Assembly: GCA_041854955.1 (NCBI GenBank)
Contig: JBHADF010000037.1
Location: 1-29,611 of the forward strand
Source: CAMENZ01 sp041854955
Lineage (GTDB): Bacteria; Bacillota; Clostridia; Peptostreptococcales; Anaerovoracaceae
Direction of reading: 5' to 3'
Length of the DNA: 29,611 nucleotides
Below, one piece after another: positions 15,731-23,276 of this stretch. Numbering within the stretch: position 1 is the first letter of the stretch; every line of letters begins with the position of its first letter. Made by a program: the position numbers and the translations under genes. The notes below the pieces were generated by a model. The model ran no database searches. It was not told the origin of the DNA and worked only from the letters and a program-made list of their open reading frames with translations.

Positions 15731-16402
15731 CTATTCAGGAAGCTGCCAGTCTATGGCTTCCTGACCTGTAGCCTCCAGAAATCTATTGGCACAGCTGAAG
15801 TAAGCCCCTCCGAAGAATCCGTTGTAAGCCGACAAGGGGCTGGGGTGTGACCCCATCAGTATCAGGTGATTGGGATTTTCTATGAGTTTGGCCTTAGACT
15901 TGGCATCGGCCCCCCAGAGAATAAATACCATAGGTTTTTCTCTCTCGTCCAGGAGCTTGATAATCCTGTCGGTGAAAATTTCCCAGCCCTTTCCCTTGTG
16001 AGACTGAGGCTGGCTATCTCTAACCGTAAGTGTTGTATTTAGAAGGAGCACTCCCTGCTCCGCCCAAGAAACAAGGCAACCGTGAGCAGGCTGCTTTATG
16101 CCTAAATCGGAGGCCTGCTCCTTATATATGTTCTGCAAGGAAGGTGGTATTTTCACTCCCCTGTTTACGGAAAAGCAAAGCCCATGGGCCTGCCCTCTCT
16201 GATGATAAGGGTCTTGTCCGATGATGACCACCTTGGTATTTTCCCATGAAGAATATTTAAGAGCATTGAAAATATCCGCCATGGGAGGATAAACTCGCTG
16301 CTCTTTGTATTCCGATATGAGGAATTTCCTCAATTCCTTATAGTATTCTTTTTCAAATTCGCCCTTTAAAAGGCTTTCCCAGTCATTTCCCAAATTTACC
16401 AA
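15731..16402 (-). CDS. ung: Uracil-DNA glycosylase (family 1)
   Basis: A 223-residue enzyme that removes uracil from DNA. Motif 1 is IGQDPYHQRGQAHGLCFSV (61-79) with catalytic D64; LLLNTTLTVR (119-128) carries N122 for uracil recognition; the leucine-loop motif GSHPSPLSAYNGFFG (184-198) carries H186. Length matches family 1. The start is TTG at 16402, 6 nt after a strong AAGGAGG, and the first residues MVNLGNDW lead straight into the family sequence; no in-frame ATG is better. It lies 47 nt after the papain-like gene and 87 nt before the 1600-residue gene on the same strand, so a shared transcript is likely. Confidence 0.96.
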   Translation of the reverse strand: MVNLGNDWESLLKGEFEKEYYKELRKFLISEYKEQRVYPPMADIFNALKYSSWENTKVVIIGQDPYHQRGQAHGLCFSVNRGVKIPPSLQNIYKEQASDLGIKQPAHGCLVSWAEQGVLLLNTTLTVRDSQPQSHKGKGWEIFTDRIIKLLDEREKPMVFILWGADAKSKAKLIENPNHLILMGSHPSPLSAYNGFFGGAYFSCANRFLEATGQEAIDWQLPE

Positions 16403-16449
16403 TTTTGACCTCCTTGGGGCTCGGCTTTCCCGGTTCCATTCAGGGATTA

Positions 16450-16992
16450 TCAGTGCTCGTAATACTTGTCATTGCCCCATCTGAAGTGAGACTTGTCTTC
16501 CGTTCTTATGATCTTTTCTTCCGAATAATTCCCCGCCAAAAACTCGTTAAGCTGCCTAAAGCTGCTTATTTTTAAACCTGGATTCCCTAAGGCCTCCCGC
16601 AAAACATCCACAGCAAAACTGAGACAGGTGTATTTGTTCTCTTTCTTTCGTCTGAGCACCAGTCCCTTGAAATCATAGCCGTATTTCTGGCGATTGTCCC
16701 ACATGGCCGCCAATTTTTTTTCAACTCGTGCAAAGGCATCTTCATCCAAAGGAACGGCAAAAACCCTGACCTTCGTATCCTTGTCATAGTAGAGATATCT
16801 CAGCCAAGACTCCTCCACAAAGCCACTTTCCAGAGGCTTGGGCTCCCTCATTCGAGCAAAGGAATACAGAGGCTGTAGGTCCGGGCTCAGGGATACGGAA
16901 GCATGGTTGTACTTTTCCCTTGTGACCAGCCTTATGGCCATTCCCACCTTAGTGTGAGTCCTGCTCAGCACGATGTATAAATTCTTCTTCAA
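16450..16992 (-). CDS. Putative permuted papain-like (YiiX/DUF830-type) hydrolase
   Basis: A 180-residue protein with the order of catalytic residues seen in circularly permuted NlpC/P60-type enzymes: a His in EKYNHASVSL (H30) comes first and a Cys in KYTCLSFAVDVL (C123) comes later, with hydrophobic strands between. Such proteins act on amide, thioester or lipid substrates; no signal peptide is visible, so a cytoplasmic role is expected. The start is deduced from the promoter: the -10 box lies at 17025-17030, so an ATG at 17022 would fall at or before the transcription start. TTG 16992, preceded by GGGGAGAG, gives MKKNLYIVLSRTHTKVG. It heads the operon continuing to ung. Family call is by motif order only. 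Confidence 0.6.
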   Translation of the reverse strand: MKKNLYIVLSRTHTKVGMAIRLVTREKYNHASVSLSPDLQPLYSFARMREPKPLESGFVEESWLRYLYYDKDTKVRVFAVPLDEDAFARVEKKLAAMWDNRQKYGYDFKGLVLRRKKENKYTCLSFAVDVLREALGNPGLKISSFRQLNEFLAGNYSEEKIIRTEDKSHFRWGNDKYYEH

Positions 16993-17024
16993 AGCAGCAA
17001 TTCTCTCCCCGAGTATTTTCATAT

Positions 17025-17053
17025 ATTGTATCACTTTCACATTGAAAATGCAA
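17025..17053 (-). promoter_or_regulatory. Leftward promoter of the papain-like/ung operon
   Basis: On the minus strand TTGCAT (17053-17048) and TACAAT (17030-17025) are 17 bp apart. Its -35 box is 4 bp from the -35 box of the rightward promoter at 17058. Confidence 0.6.
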
Positions 17054-17057
17054 TAAC

Positions 17058-17086
17058 TTGAAATTGTCCCTGCTTTCGTGTATTAT
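17058..17086 (+). promoter_or_regulatory. Rightward promoter of the radical SAM/ACT/DUF711 operon
   Basis: TTGAAA (17058-17063) and TATTAT (17081-17086) are 17 bp apart and 32 bp before the first start codon. Confidence 0.65.
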
Positions 17087-17118
17087 GGGTTATATATATT
17101 TTCCCAAGAGGAGAAATC

Positions 17119-18153
17119 ATGAAAAAACATGCCATCATTCCCATCTTCATATCCCACAGGGGCTGCCCCAACGATTGCGTTTTTTGCAATCAAAAGCGTA
17201 TCACCGCCAGAACAGGTGACGTGACGCCGGAGGATTGCCGAAGCACCATAGAGCAGTGGCTCACCACCCTGGAAAATGTGGCGACAGTGGAGGTTTCCTT
17301 TTTCGGCGGCTCCTTTACAGGCCTTCCTATGGAGGTGCAGAATTCCTTTTTGAAGGTGGCCAAGGAATACAAGGACAAGGGCTCTATACAGGCCATTCAC
17401 CTGTCCACCAGACCTGATTACATAGATGAGGCCATCTTGGAAAATCTCAATAAATATTCCGTCGATGTTATCGAGCTGGGGGTCCAGTCCTTTGACGATG
17501 AGGTTTTGAGTCTGTCCGGCAGAGGCCACGACAGCTCCGCCGTTTACAGAGCCTGTGAGTTGATAAGAGAATACGGGTTCACCCTGGGCATACAGCTGAT
17601 GATCGGCCTGCCGGGAGATAGCCTTGAAAAGTGCCTCTTTTCCGCCCGTGAGGCGGTGAGAATGAAGCCGGACATCGCCAGGCTTTACCCGACGGTTACC
17701 TTAGAGGATACGGAGCTTCACGCCATGTACCTTAGGGGCGAGTATACACCCTTAAAAGAAGACGAGGCGGTGGAGCGAACCAAGAGGATGTATGAAATCT
17801 TGGACGGGGCCGGCATCAATATCATACGGGTCGGTCTGAAATCCAGCGATATAATGGATAAGGAAATAGGATTCCACCCTGCCTTTCGCCAACTGGTAGA
17901 GGGGGAATTGGCTCGGGAAAGCATCTCCGCTCAAATCGAGTCTTTTATATGCGGCGATTACGATACACCCTTTGAGATGACCGTATTTTCCACAGAGAAA
18001 TCCTTTGGAAACATCTTCGGTCACGGTGGGAAAAATCGGAAATATTTCAGAGAGCATTACCCTAAGGTGAGGCTGAGCTTTTCAAAAGACGGTGCGGAAA
18101 GCCGAAGTCTAAGGGATAATCAGTATAAAGTAGTGTTAAATTCTAAAATTTAA
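17119..18153 (+). CDS. Elp3-like radical SAM protein
   Basis: A 344-residue radical SAM protein. The cluster motif C16-x3-C20-x2-C23 lies at the very N-terminus (ISHRGCPNDCVFCNQKRI); FFGGSFTGLP (about 61-70) is the SAM-contacting GGxxT-like motif; LSTRPDYID and ELGVQSFDD follow in the barrel as in the Elp3/HemN group; QLMIGLPGDS is the last barrel motif. The C-terminal 90 residues match the extension typical of this clostridial family (Radical_SAM_C), without the acetyltransferase domain of true Elp3. The target is unknown; tRNA modification is a reasonable guess from Elp3 only. ATG 17119 follows AGAGGAG. First gene of an operon; the ACT gene begins 19 nt later. Confidence 0.88.
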   Translation: MKKHAIIPIFISHRGCPNDCVFCNQKRITARTGDVTPEDCRSTIEQWLTTLENVATVEVSFFGGSFTGLPMEVQNSFLKVAKEYKDKGSIQAIHLSTRPDYIDEAILENLNKYSVDVIELGVQSFDDEVLSLSGRGHDSSAVYRACELIREYGFTLGIQLMIGLPGDSLEKCLFSAREAVRMKPDIARLYPTVTLEDTELHAMYLRGEYTPLKEDEAVERTKRMYEILDGAGINIIRVGLKSSDIMDKEIGFHPAFRQLVEGELARESISAQIESFICGDYDTPFEMTVFSTEKSFGNIFGHGGKNRKYFREHYPKVRLSFSKDGAESRSLRDNQYKVVLNSKI

Positions 18154-18172
18154 ATAGCTTCAGGAGGTTTGT

Positions 18173-18436
18173 ATGAAAGCAGTAGTAACAGTAATCGGTA
18201 AGGATATGGTGGGCATTTTGGCCAAGGTGTCTCAGGCCTGTGCCGACAAAAACGCCAATGTGGCCGAGGTAACCCAGTCTGTTTTGGACGGATATTTTTG
18301 CATGGTCATGATAATCGACATCGACAAATTGACCTGTCAGATAGACCAGCTCCAACAGCATATCAAGGAAGGCGTTCCCGAGATGGTGGTTCACGTAATG
18401 CATGAAGATATCTTCAACTCCATGCACAGAATTTAG
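18173..18436 (+). CDS. ACT domain protein (UPF0237 family)
   Basis: An 87-residue protein made of one ACT domain: MKAVVTVIGKDMVGILAKVS is the first strand and helix with the conserved G-x-D-x-x-G-I-L-type turn, followed by VAEVTQSVLDGYFCMVMIID. Such small proteins bind amino acids or similar ligands and dimerise; this family resembles one half of the regulator GcvR. ATG 18173 follows AGGAGG. Its stop codon overlaps the ribosome site of the DUF711 gene, which starts 10 nt later. The pair is conserved side by side in many Bacillota, so the ACT protein probably regulates or partners its neighbour; the ligand is unknown. Confidence 0.93.
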   Translation: MKAVVTVIGKDMVGILAKVSQACADKNANVAEVTQSVLDGYFCMVMIIDIDKLTCQIDQLQQHIKEGVPEMVVHVMHEDIFNSMHRI

Positions 18437-18446
18437 GAGGTTTACC

Positions 18447-19811
18447 ATGCTGAATATGAACGACATAATGGAAACCATCACCATGATTCAGGATGAAAAT
18501 CTTGATATCAGAACTATCACCATGGGCATCTCTCTTTTGGACTGCGCCGACACTGACATCGACCGTTCCTGTGAAAAGGTTTATAATAAGATTTACGAGA
18601 AGGCCAAGGATTTAGTTAAAGTGGGTGAAGCCATTGAAAAAAAATACGGAATCCCCATCGTAAACAAGCGTGTCAGCGTGACACCTATAGCCATGCTGGT
18701 GGCTGTCAGCGGCGGAGACCCTGTAAAATATGCCCTGACCCTGGACAAGGTGGCAAAGGAAATCGGAGTGAATTTCATCGGCGGCTTCAGTGCCCTGGTG
18801 CAGAAAGGCTTCAGCGCCGGAGACAGAGAGCTCATAGCCGCTATTCCCAGAGCCTTGAGCCTGACAGATATGGTTTGCTCCTCAGTAAACATAGGCTCCA
18901 CAAGAGCAGGTATCAATATGGATGCGGTGGCACTCATGGGCCGAATCGTGCGGGAAACGGCCAAGCTGACTCAGGACAGACAATGTATAGGTGCAGCCAA
19001 GCTGGTGGTATTTTGCAACGCCCCTGAGGACAATCCCTTTATGGCGGGAGCTTTCCACGGGGTAGGAGAACCGGATGTGGTTATAAACGTGGGAGTAAGC
19101 GGACCAGGCGTGGTTAGAGCTGCTCTTGCCAAGTTGCCTGCCGGTGCACCCCTTGATGAAGTGGCTGAACTCATAAAGAAAACTGCCTTTAAAATCACGA
19201 GAATGGGACAGTTGGTAGGTACAGAGGCCTCCAGAATGTTAGGCGTGCCCTTCGGTATTATAGATTTATCTCTGGCACCTACTCCTGCTATAGGAGACTC
19301 GGTAGCCCATATTTTGGAAGAAATCGGTCTGGAAATGTGCGGAACTCACGGCACCACCGCCGCCCTTGCCATGCTCAATGACGCAGTTAAAAAGGGTGGA
19401 GTTATGGCCTCCTCTTCCGTTGGCGGACTGTCGGGAGCTTTCATCCCGGTTACAGAGGATGCAGGCATGATAGCTGCCGCCAGAGACGGGGTCCTGACTA
19501 TAGAAAAGCTGGAAGCCATGACAGCTGTATGCTCAGTAGGCCTGGATATGCTGGTAATCCCCGGGGATACACCTTCAGAAACCATCTCCGCCATCATAGC
19601 CGACGAAGCTGCCATCGGTATGATAAACTCCAAGACCACAGCCGTCAGAGTAATTCCTGCCATCGGTCTGGAAAATGTGGAAGGAGCCGAGCTGGACTTC
19701 GGTGGACTCTTGGGAAGCGGTCCTGTTATGAAGCTTTCCTCCAAATCCTCCGCAAAGATGATAAGCCGAGGAGGCAGAATCCCTGCCCCTCTGCAGAGCT
19801 TGAAGAATTAA
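18447..19811 (+). CDS. PFL family protein (DUF711/UPF0210)
   Basis: A 454-residue protein of the DUF711 group, called 'PFL family' because of fold similarity to pyruvate formate-lyase. No glycyl-radical loop (RVxGY type) or adjacent catalytic Cys-Cys pair is visible, so it is not expected to be a formate-lyase. Recognisable blocks include DIMETITMIQDENLDIRTIT at the N-terminus, VNFIGGFSALVQKGF, INMDAVALMG, DVVINVGVSGPGVV and the Gly/Ser/Ala-rich ASSSVGGLSGAFIPV. Length is typical. ATG 18447 is chosen because AGGAGG lies at 18435-18440. It ends the radical SAM/ACT/DUF711 operon before a hairpin terminator. Biochemical role unknown. Confidence 0.93.
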   Translation: MLNMNDIMETITMIQDENLDIRTITMGISLLDCADTDIDRSCEKVYNKIYEKAKDLVKVGEAIEKKYGIPIVNKRVSVTPIAMLVAVSGGDPVKYALTLDKVAKEIGVNFIGGFSALVQKGFSAGDRELIAAIPRALSLTDMVCSSVNIGSTRAGINMDAVALMGRIVRETAKLTQDRQCIGAAKLVVFCNAPEDNPFMAGAFHGVGEPDVVINVGVSGPGVVRAALAKLPAGAPLDEVAELIKKTAFKITRMGQLVGTEASRMLGVPFGIIDLSLAPTPAIGDSVAHILEEIGLEMCGTHGTTAALAMLNDAVKKGGVMASSSVGGLSGAFIPVTEDAGMIAAARDGVLTIEKLEAMTAVCSVGLDMLVIPGDTPSETISAIIADEAAIGMINSKTTAVRVIPAIGLENVEGAELDFGGLLGSGPVMKLSSKSSAKMISRGGRIPAPLQSLKN

Positions 19812-19869
19812 GCTTCAGGAAACATACTTTTGCACTTTGGGCATCGCTATGTCCTTCAAAACGAAAAAA

Positions 19870-19912
19870 CTGCTCCGTTGTTGTTCTCACAGCTTCGGAG
19901 CAGCTTTATTTT
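19870..19912. terminator. Bidirectional terminator between the DUF711 gene and the surface protein gene
   Basis: CTGCTCCG (19870-19877) pairs with CGGAGCAG (19896-19903), 8 bp with an 18-nt loop, followed rightward by CTTTATTTTT. Leftward the A-run at 19864-19869 supplies T residues, so both convergent transcripts can stop here. Confidence 0.75.
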
Positions 19913-19921
19913 TATAATTTT

Positions 19922-22096
19922 TTAAGCTTTTTCAGCCCTTCTTTTTCTGTCTATCCTTACCAGTACAACCATGCCCAGCAAAGCCAAAGTCATCATCAGA
20001 CCGCCGATGGCTAAGCCGTTGGAATCTCCGGTCTGGGGTACAGAGCTCTTGCTGAACAAGAATTTCTCCACATTGGTCTTGTTTGCTTTCACAGTACCGG
20101 TTTTAGTCTTTGCATCGACTTTATAGGATCCGATGTCGGAGGCTTTAACGGTGTACTTTACACCTGCCGGTAAGTCTGAGAAGGTGATGTATTCTCCGTC
20201 CTTCAGCTTGATTTTTTCTCCGCTCTTCAGCTTACCTTCTTTGGAGCCTGTGAATTCATATGTACCGTTGTCACCGAAGTCTATGGTAAAGGTGAAGTTT
20301 TTAGCCTTGTCGGCCATATCACCGACCACCTGAACCTTAACAGTCAAGTTGCCCATTTTAGCCTTATCCGTATCCGGTTTAGGTGTATCCGGTTTATCAG
20401 GATTCTGAGGCTCTGTCGGGTTCGGGTTCGGGTTTGGATTCGGATTCGGGTTTGGATTCGGATTCGGATTCGGGTTTGGATTGGGAACTACAGGAAGCTT
20501 CCACATAGCAAAGACCTGCATATCCTTCCTCACATCAGAAAGGGATGTAAAGGTCTCACCGGTTCCATCCGCCTTAGTGTTCCAACCGTTAAATGTAATA
20601 GTCTTGTTGTCGTGCTGGAAGTCAGCTAAAGGCGCCAGCATTTCCCCACCCAGGAACAATGTGTCCGCATTTTCTTCTTTTGCAACCTTTTTGCCCAAAT
20701 TTTGCTCCGCAGCATCATTAAAGCTTGCCAAGGTATTCTTTACAAATGTAACCTCCGGATATACGAAGTCTACGGAGATTTTGTTTGAGTTAACCTTTGC
20801 TATATTCAAGGGATAGGAACCGAGTACAGGTACGGGGTTTCCCACCACCTTACCGGCTACATTTCCCTCCAAGGTCATCTTTCCGGTTGCTTCCGTATTG
20901 TCTGCAAGGGCTTTTGCGTCAGCCTTGGTAATGGTAAAGTTGGCTGCCGGTACCTTAAGGTGCATTTCCTGAGTGTATTCTTTGGCAGTAAGTCCTGCAA
21001 CGGCAGCGTTCATTTCAGCGGTTGCATTATCTGCCGGATTAGCGATTACTCTGTTTTTAGGTTCTGCAACTACTACTATTCTTGCAATCTTCTTGGCAGG
21101 TTCATTATTTACCAAGGAGAAGGTATCCTTTTGTAAGGTCGGGGCCAAGTTTTCCACAGAAACATTTACCGCGTTGCCATCCTTATCAAAGGCCTTTGCA
21201 GTCTTTATTCTGAAGATATAGCTATCAAACTCCAGATTTTCAATTCTGTCAGCTAAAGTTAGAGTTTCCGGAACATTGAAGCTCATCTCCACTTCGCTGC
21301 CGTTTAAAAAGCCCTGGTTGTATATCCATCTGTTGGTCTGGACTACTGCGGCCACACCTTTGTTCATGTTAAAGTCTGTGTTTATCTTTACCGATGTTCC
21401 GTCTACGGTAGGATGATAATAGAGAACCAGCTCCTTATCGGTATATGTATAGCCTTTATCCGTAGGAGTAAAGGATAGGGTATTGTTCTGTGTGGCGGTA
21501 ACAGTCCTTTTAGTTTCCTTGTAGTCCTTAAGCTCCAGCTTATCATTCACTAAAAGCTCCGACTTGTAATTGTCTTCCTTTACCTCCTCTCCAAGGAAAA
21601 GATACTTATGCTTGTCTATATTGGCATTTGGTGAAGGGAACCGTATTCCAAATAAGGAGCCCCATTTTTCAAAGATACCGTCATAGTAGGCATAGAGAGT
21701 TTTGGTGCCTGTCTTCTCGCTGCCGAAAACATCGGCGATGGTTTGTGTAGGAGAATAGAGCATATTGCTTGAGCTCTTGTGGAATTCAGTTTTGGATACA
21801 TTTGTCCATCCTCTGAAATCTCTTGCCTTGTATAGACCTTCGTCTGTATAGGCCACAGTTCCTTGGTCGCCTAAGGCGGTGGTTCCGTCAGCATCCGTAT
21901 AGGTTACGGACTTTTCCACATAGTTGGTTTCCTGGGATGTAGGCGTGCTTCCCGCTGTACCCTGCACTATCATATACTTTATAGTCACATTATACTTACC
22001 ACCTGCGTCATCGGCAAAAGCCTTGATGGGCGAGGTAAGGCTGAAAGTCAAAAGCAGAGTCAGACATAGGCTGAAGATTTTACTCATTTTTTTCAT
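19922..22096 (-). CDS. Sortase-anchored surface protein with InlB-type repeats and Pro-Asn stalk
   Basis: A 724-residue secreted protein. The signal peptide covers residues 1 to about 28 (MKKMSKIFSLCLTLLLTFSL..., cleavage after AFA). Two Listeria-Bacteroides/InlB B-type repeats are seen: one near the N-terminus ending FRGWTNVSKT...LYAYYDG, another ending FNGWNTKADGTGETFTS...VFAMWKLP. Then come 11 Pro-Asn dipeptides, a Lys/Asp/Pro-rich linker, a beta-rich domain (FTFTIDFGDNGTYEF...) common next to wall anchors, and a sorting signal VPQTG, hydrophobic helix and RKRR tail. VPQTG differs from LPXTG at the first position. ATG 22096 is chosen for the signal peptide, although AAGGA lies 13-14 nt upstream. 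It likely serves adhesion or surface display. Own promoter at 22142-22170. Confidence 0.85.
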   Translation of the reverse strand: MKKMSKIFSLCLTLLLTFSLTSPIKAFADDAGGKYNVTIKYMIVQGTAGSTPTSQETNYVEKSVTYTDADGTTALGDQGTVAYTDEGLYKARDFRGWTNVSKTEFHKSSSNMLYSPTQTIADVFGSEKTGTKTLYAYYDGIFEKWGSLFGIRFPSPNANIDKHKYLFLGEEVKEDNYKSELLVNDKLELKDYKETKRTVTATQNNTLSFTPTDKGYTYTDKELVLYYHPTVDGTSVKINTDFNMNKGVAAVVQTNRWIYNQGFLNGSEVEMSFNVPETLTLADRIENLEFDSYIFRIKTAKAFDKDGNAVNVSVENLAPTLQKDTFSLVNNEPAKKIARIVVVAEPKNRVIANPADNATAEMNAAVAGLTAKEYTQEMHLKVPAANFTITKADAKALADNTEATGKMTLEGNVAGKVVGNPVPVLGSYPLNIAKVNSNKISVDFVYPEVTFVKNTLASFNDAAEQNLGKKVAKEENADTLFLGGEMLAPLADFQHDNKTITFNGWNTKADGTGETFTSLSDVRKDMQVFAMWKLPVVPNPNPNPNPNPNPNPNPNPNPNPTEPQNPDKPDTPKPDTDKAKMGNLTVKVQVVGDMADKAKNFTFTIDFGDNGTYEFTGSKEGKLKSGEKIKLKDGEYITFSDLPAGVKYTVKASDIGSYKVDAKTKTGTVKANKTNVEKFLFSKSSVPQTGDSNGLAIGGLMMTLALLGMVVLVRIDRKRRAEKA
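20420..20485 (-). repeat. Eleven tandem 6-bp units encoding Pro-Asn
   Basis: Eleven consecutive CCN-AAY codon pairs. Units alternate among CCGAAT, CCAAAC and CCGAAC, so the array is slightly degenerate. Because the unit is 6 bp, gain or loss of copies keeps the frame and changes stalk length only. Confidence 0.9.
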
Positions 22097-22141
22097 AATT
22101 TTATTTACATTCCTTTCTTCTGATTCATTGTATGCAATTTC

Positions 22142-22170
22142 AGTATAAAATATACAACAACTTATGTCCA
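22142..22170 (-). promoter_or_regulatory. Promoter of the surface protein gene
   Basis: On the minus strand TGGACA (22170-22165) and TATACT (22147-22142) are 17 bp apart; each differs from consensus at one base. The leader to ATG 22096 is about 38 nt. Confidence 0.7.
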
Positions 22171-22260
22171 GCTTTTTTGCTGCTATCTGCATTAAGTTCT
22201 CGTGAGGAGGAGGAGCTTTCCTTATTTTCTAATGCTTCGTTTTCACCTCAGCCTTAGGTT

Positions 22261-22983
22261 TCAATTGGCCAGCAATGGCTTCAGGAAGCCGGCAATAATC
22301 ATATCCACCGCTGTCATATCTACATTTCCTCCCTTGTATTCCATGGTTATAATGAGGTTGCTTCCTGCTATATAGTCGTTGTAAAAATAGTCCGTCAGCT
22401 TTTCGTAGGCATTGGATCTGTAGCCTGCGTCTGCCATCATGCCGAAATGCTCCCAAACAATCCTCTCCTTGGTAGGTGTTCGAAAAGAAAATTCGGGGCG
22501 ATAGACGATAGTTTTGCCTTTCGAGCTTATCAGGTTGAGGGGTTCCTCATAGGTAAAGCTGATATTGTGGAGATAGAGTCTGTCAGCTATGGCGGCTTCG
22601 TCCTTGGAACGCACCTTGATTCCGGCCAAGGTATTATGGAGGAGGCCCGATTTCATAAAGTCGGAACGGGTTTGAATCCTTGTCTCTCCCTGCTCTGCAG
22701 CTCTGTATTTGGCTGTGGCCTTTTCCAGCACCTTAATATTTGATTTTAAGCGGATTATTTCCTTTTCTATGGTTCCTTTCATCAGCATGGTTTCTATGTA
22801 TTCCTTGCGACTTCGGGGGAGGTATTTTAGTTTATCGGTGCCACTTTCCCGTAAATAATAGCTGTAATATTTACCGATTTTCTTTCTAATAATTTTGCCC
22901 GATGGGAATCCCTTTACTTTTGATTCAAGCTTCTTTAATTGCTCTACGGAGTTTTCCAAGTCCCTCTCCAGATAGTTCTTCAT
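22261..22983 (-). CDS. Uncharacterised protein with PD-(D/E)XK nuclease-like C-terminus
   Basis: A 240-residue protein. Residues 1-100 are charged and helical, probably a coiled coil. Residues 122-215 match a poorly described clostridial family with the pattern VRSKDEAAIADRLY (124-137), YRPEFSFRTP (161-170) and VWEHFGMMADAGY (176-188), ending in NLIITME. The order of a Glu in a helix, an acidic residue after a beta strand (PEF, usually PDF) and WEH resembles a PD-(D/E)XK nuclease core, with His where Lys is often found. Nuclease activity is therefore a guess. ATG 22983 follows AAAGGAAG. It has its own promoter. It may be an accessory or defence-type gene, but no methylase, helicase or toxin partner is present. 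Confidence 0.65.
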   Translation of the reverse strand: MKNYLERDLENSVEQLKKLESKVKGFPSGKIIRKKIGKYYSYYLRESGTDKLKYLPRSRKEYIETMLMKGTIEKEIIRLKSNIKVLEKATAKYRAAEQGETRIQTRSDFMKSGLLHNTLAGIKVRSKDEAAIADRLYLHNISFTYEEPLNLISSKGKTIVYRPEFSFRTPTKERIVWEHFGMMADAGYRSNAYEKLTDYFYNDYIAGSNLIITMEYKGGNVDMTAVDMIIAGFLKPLLAN

Positions 22984-23016
22984 TTTTTCTTCCTTTGCTG
23001 TAATTTTTTTACATTT

Positions 23017-23045
23017 ATACTATCACAGGCTCGGCAGAATTTCAA
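23017..23045 (-). promoter_or_regulatory. Promoter of the PD-(D/E)XK-like gene
   Basis: On the minus strand TTGAAA (23045-23040) and TAGTAT (23022-23017) are 17 bp apart, about 34 bp before ATG 22983. Confidence 0.55.
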
Positions 23046-23071
23046 TGCAATTTATGGAATTTTTTTACATA

Positions 23072-23106
23072 TAAGCCTATTTGGCAGAAATGCTATAATA
23101 GGCTTA
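23072..23106. repeat. 10-bp inverted repeat hairpin
   Basis: TAAGCCTATT (23072-23081) and AATAGGCTTA (23097-23106) pair perfectly around a 15-nt loop and are followed rightward by ATTTTT. It lies between the promoter at 23017-23045 and the flavodoxin terminator and may be a terminator or an operator. Confidence 0.5.
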
Positions 23107-23187
23107 ATTTTTCGCCCCTTTTCTCCCCATTTTATGGGTTTTCTGCCTATTTTAATGGGTTTAGCCTTATTTCAGGGTGAAAATTTA

Positions 23188-23218
23188 AGCCATTTTAGTT
23201 ATTTTCAGTAAAATGGCT
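23188..23218. repeat. 10-bp inverted repeat AGCCATTTTA / TAAAATGGCT
   Basis: AGCCATTTTA (23188-23197) and TAAAATGGCT (23209-23218) are perfect inverse complements around an 11-nt loop. No T-run follows in either direction beyond the stem. Function unknown. Confidence 0.5.
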
Positions 23219-23256
23219 CAACATAGCCACTAGCCCCCCTTTCCAGCCCATCACAA

Positions 23257-23276
23257 AAGGGGCATCACTGCCCCTT
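23257..23276 (-). terminator. Terminator hairpin overlapping the flavodoxin stop codon
   Basis: On the minus strand AAGGGGCA pairs with TGCCCCTT, 8 bp, followed by TTGTGAT. The TGA stop codon of the flavodoxin gene (23267-23265) lies in the 4-nt loop, so coding and terminator sequence overlap. Confidence 0.7.
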
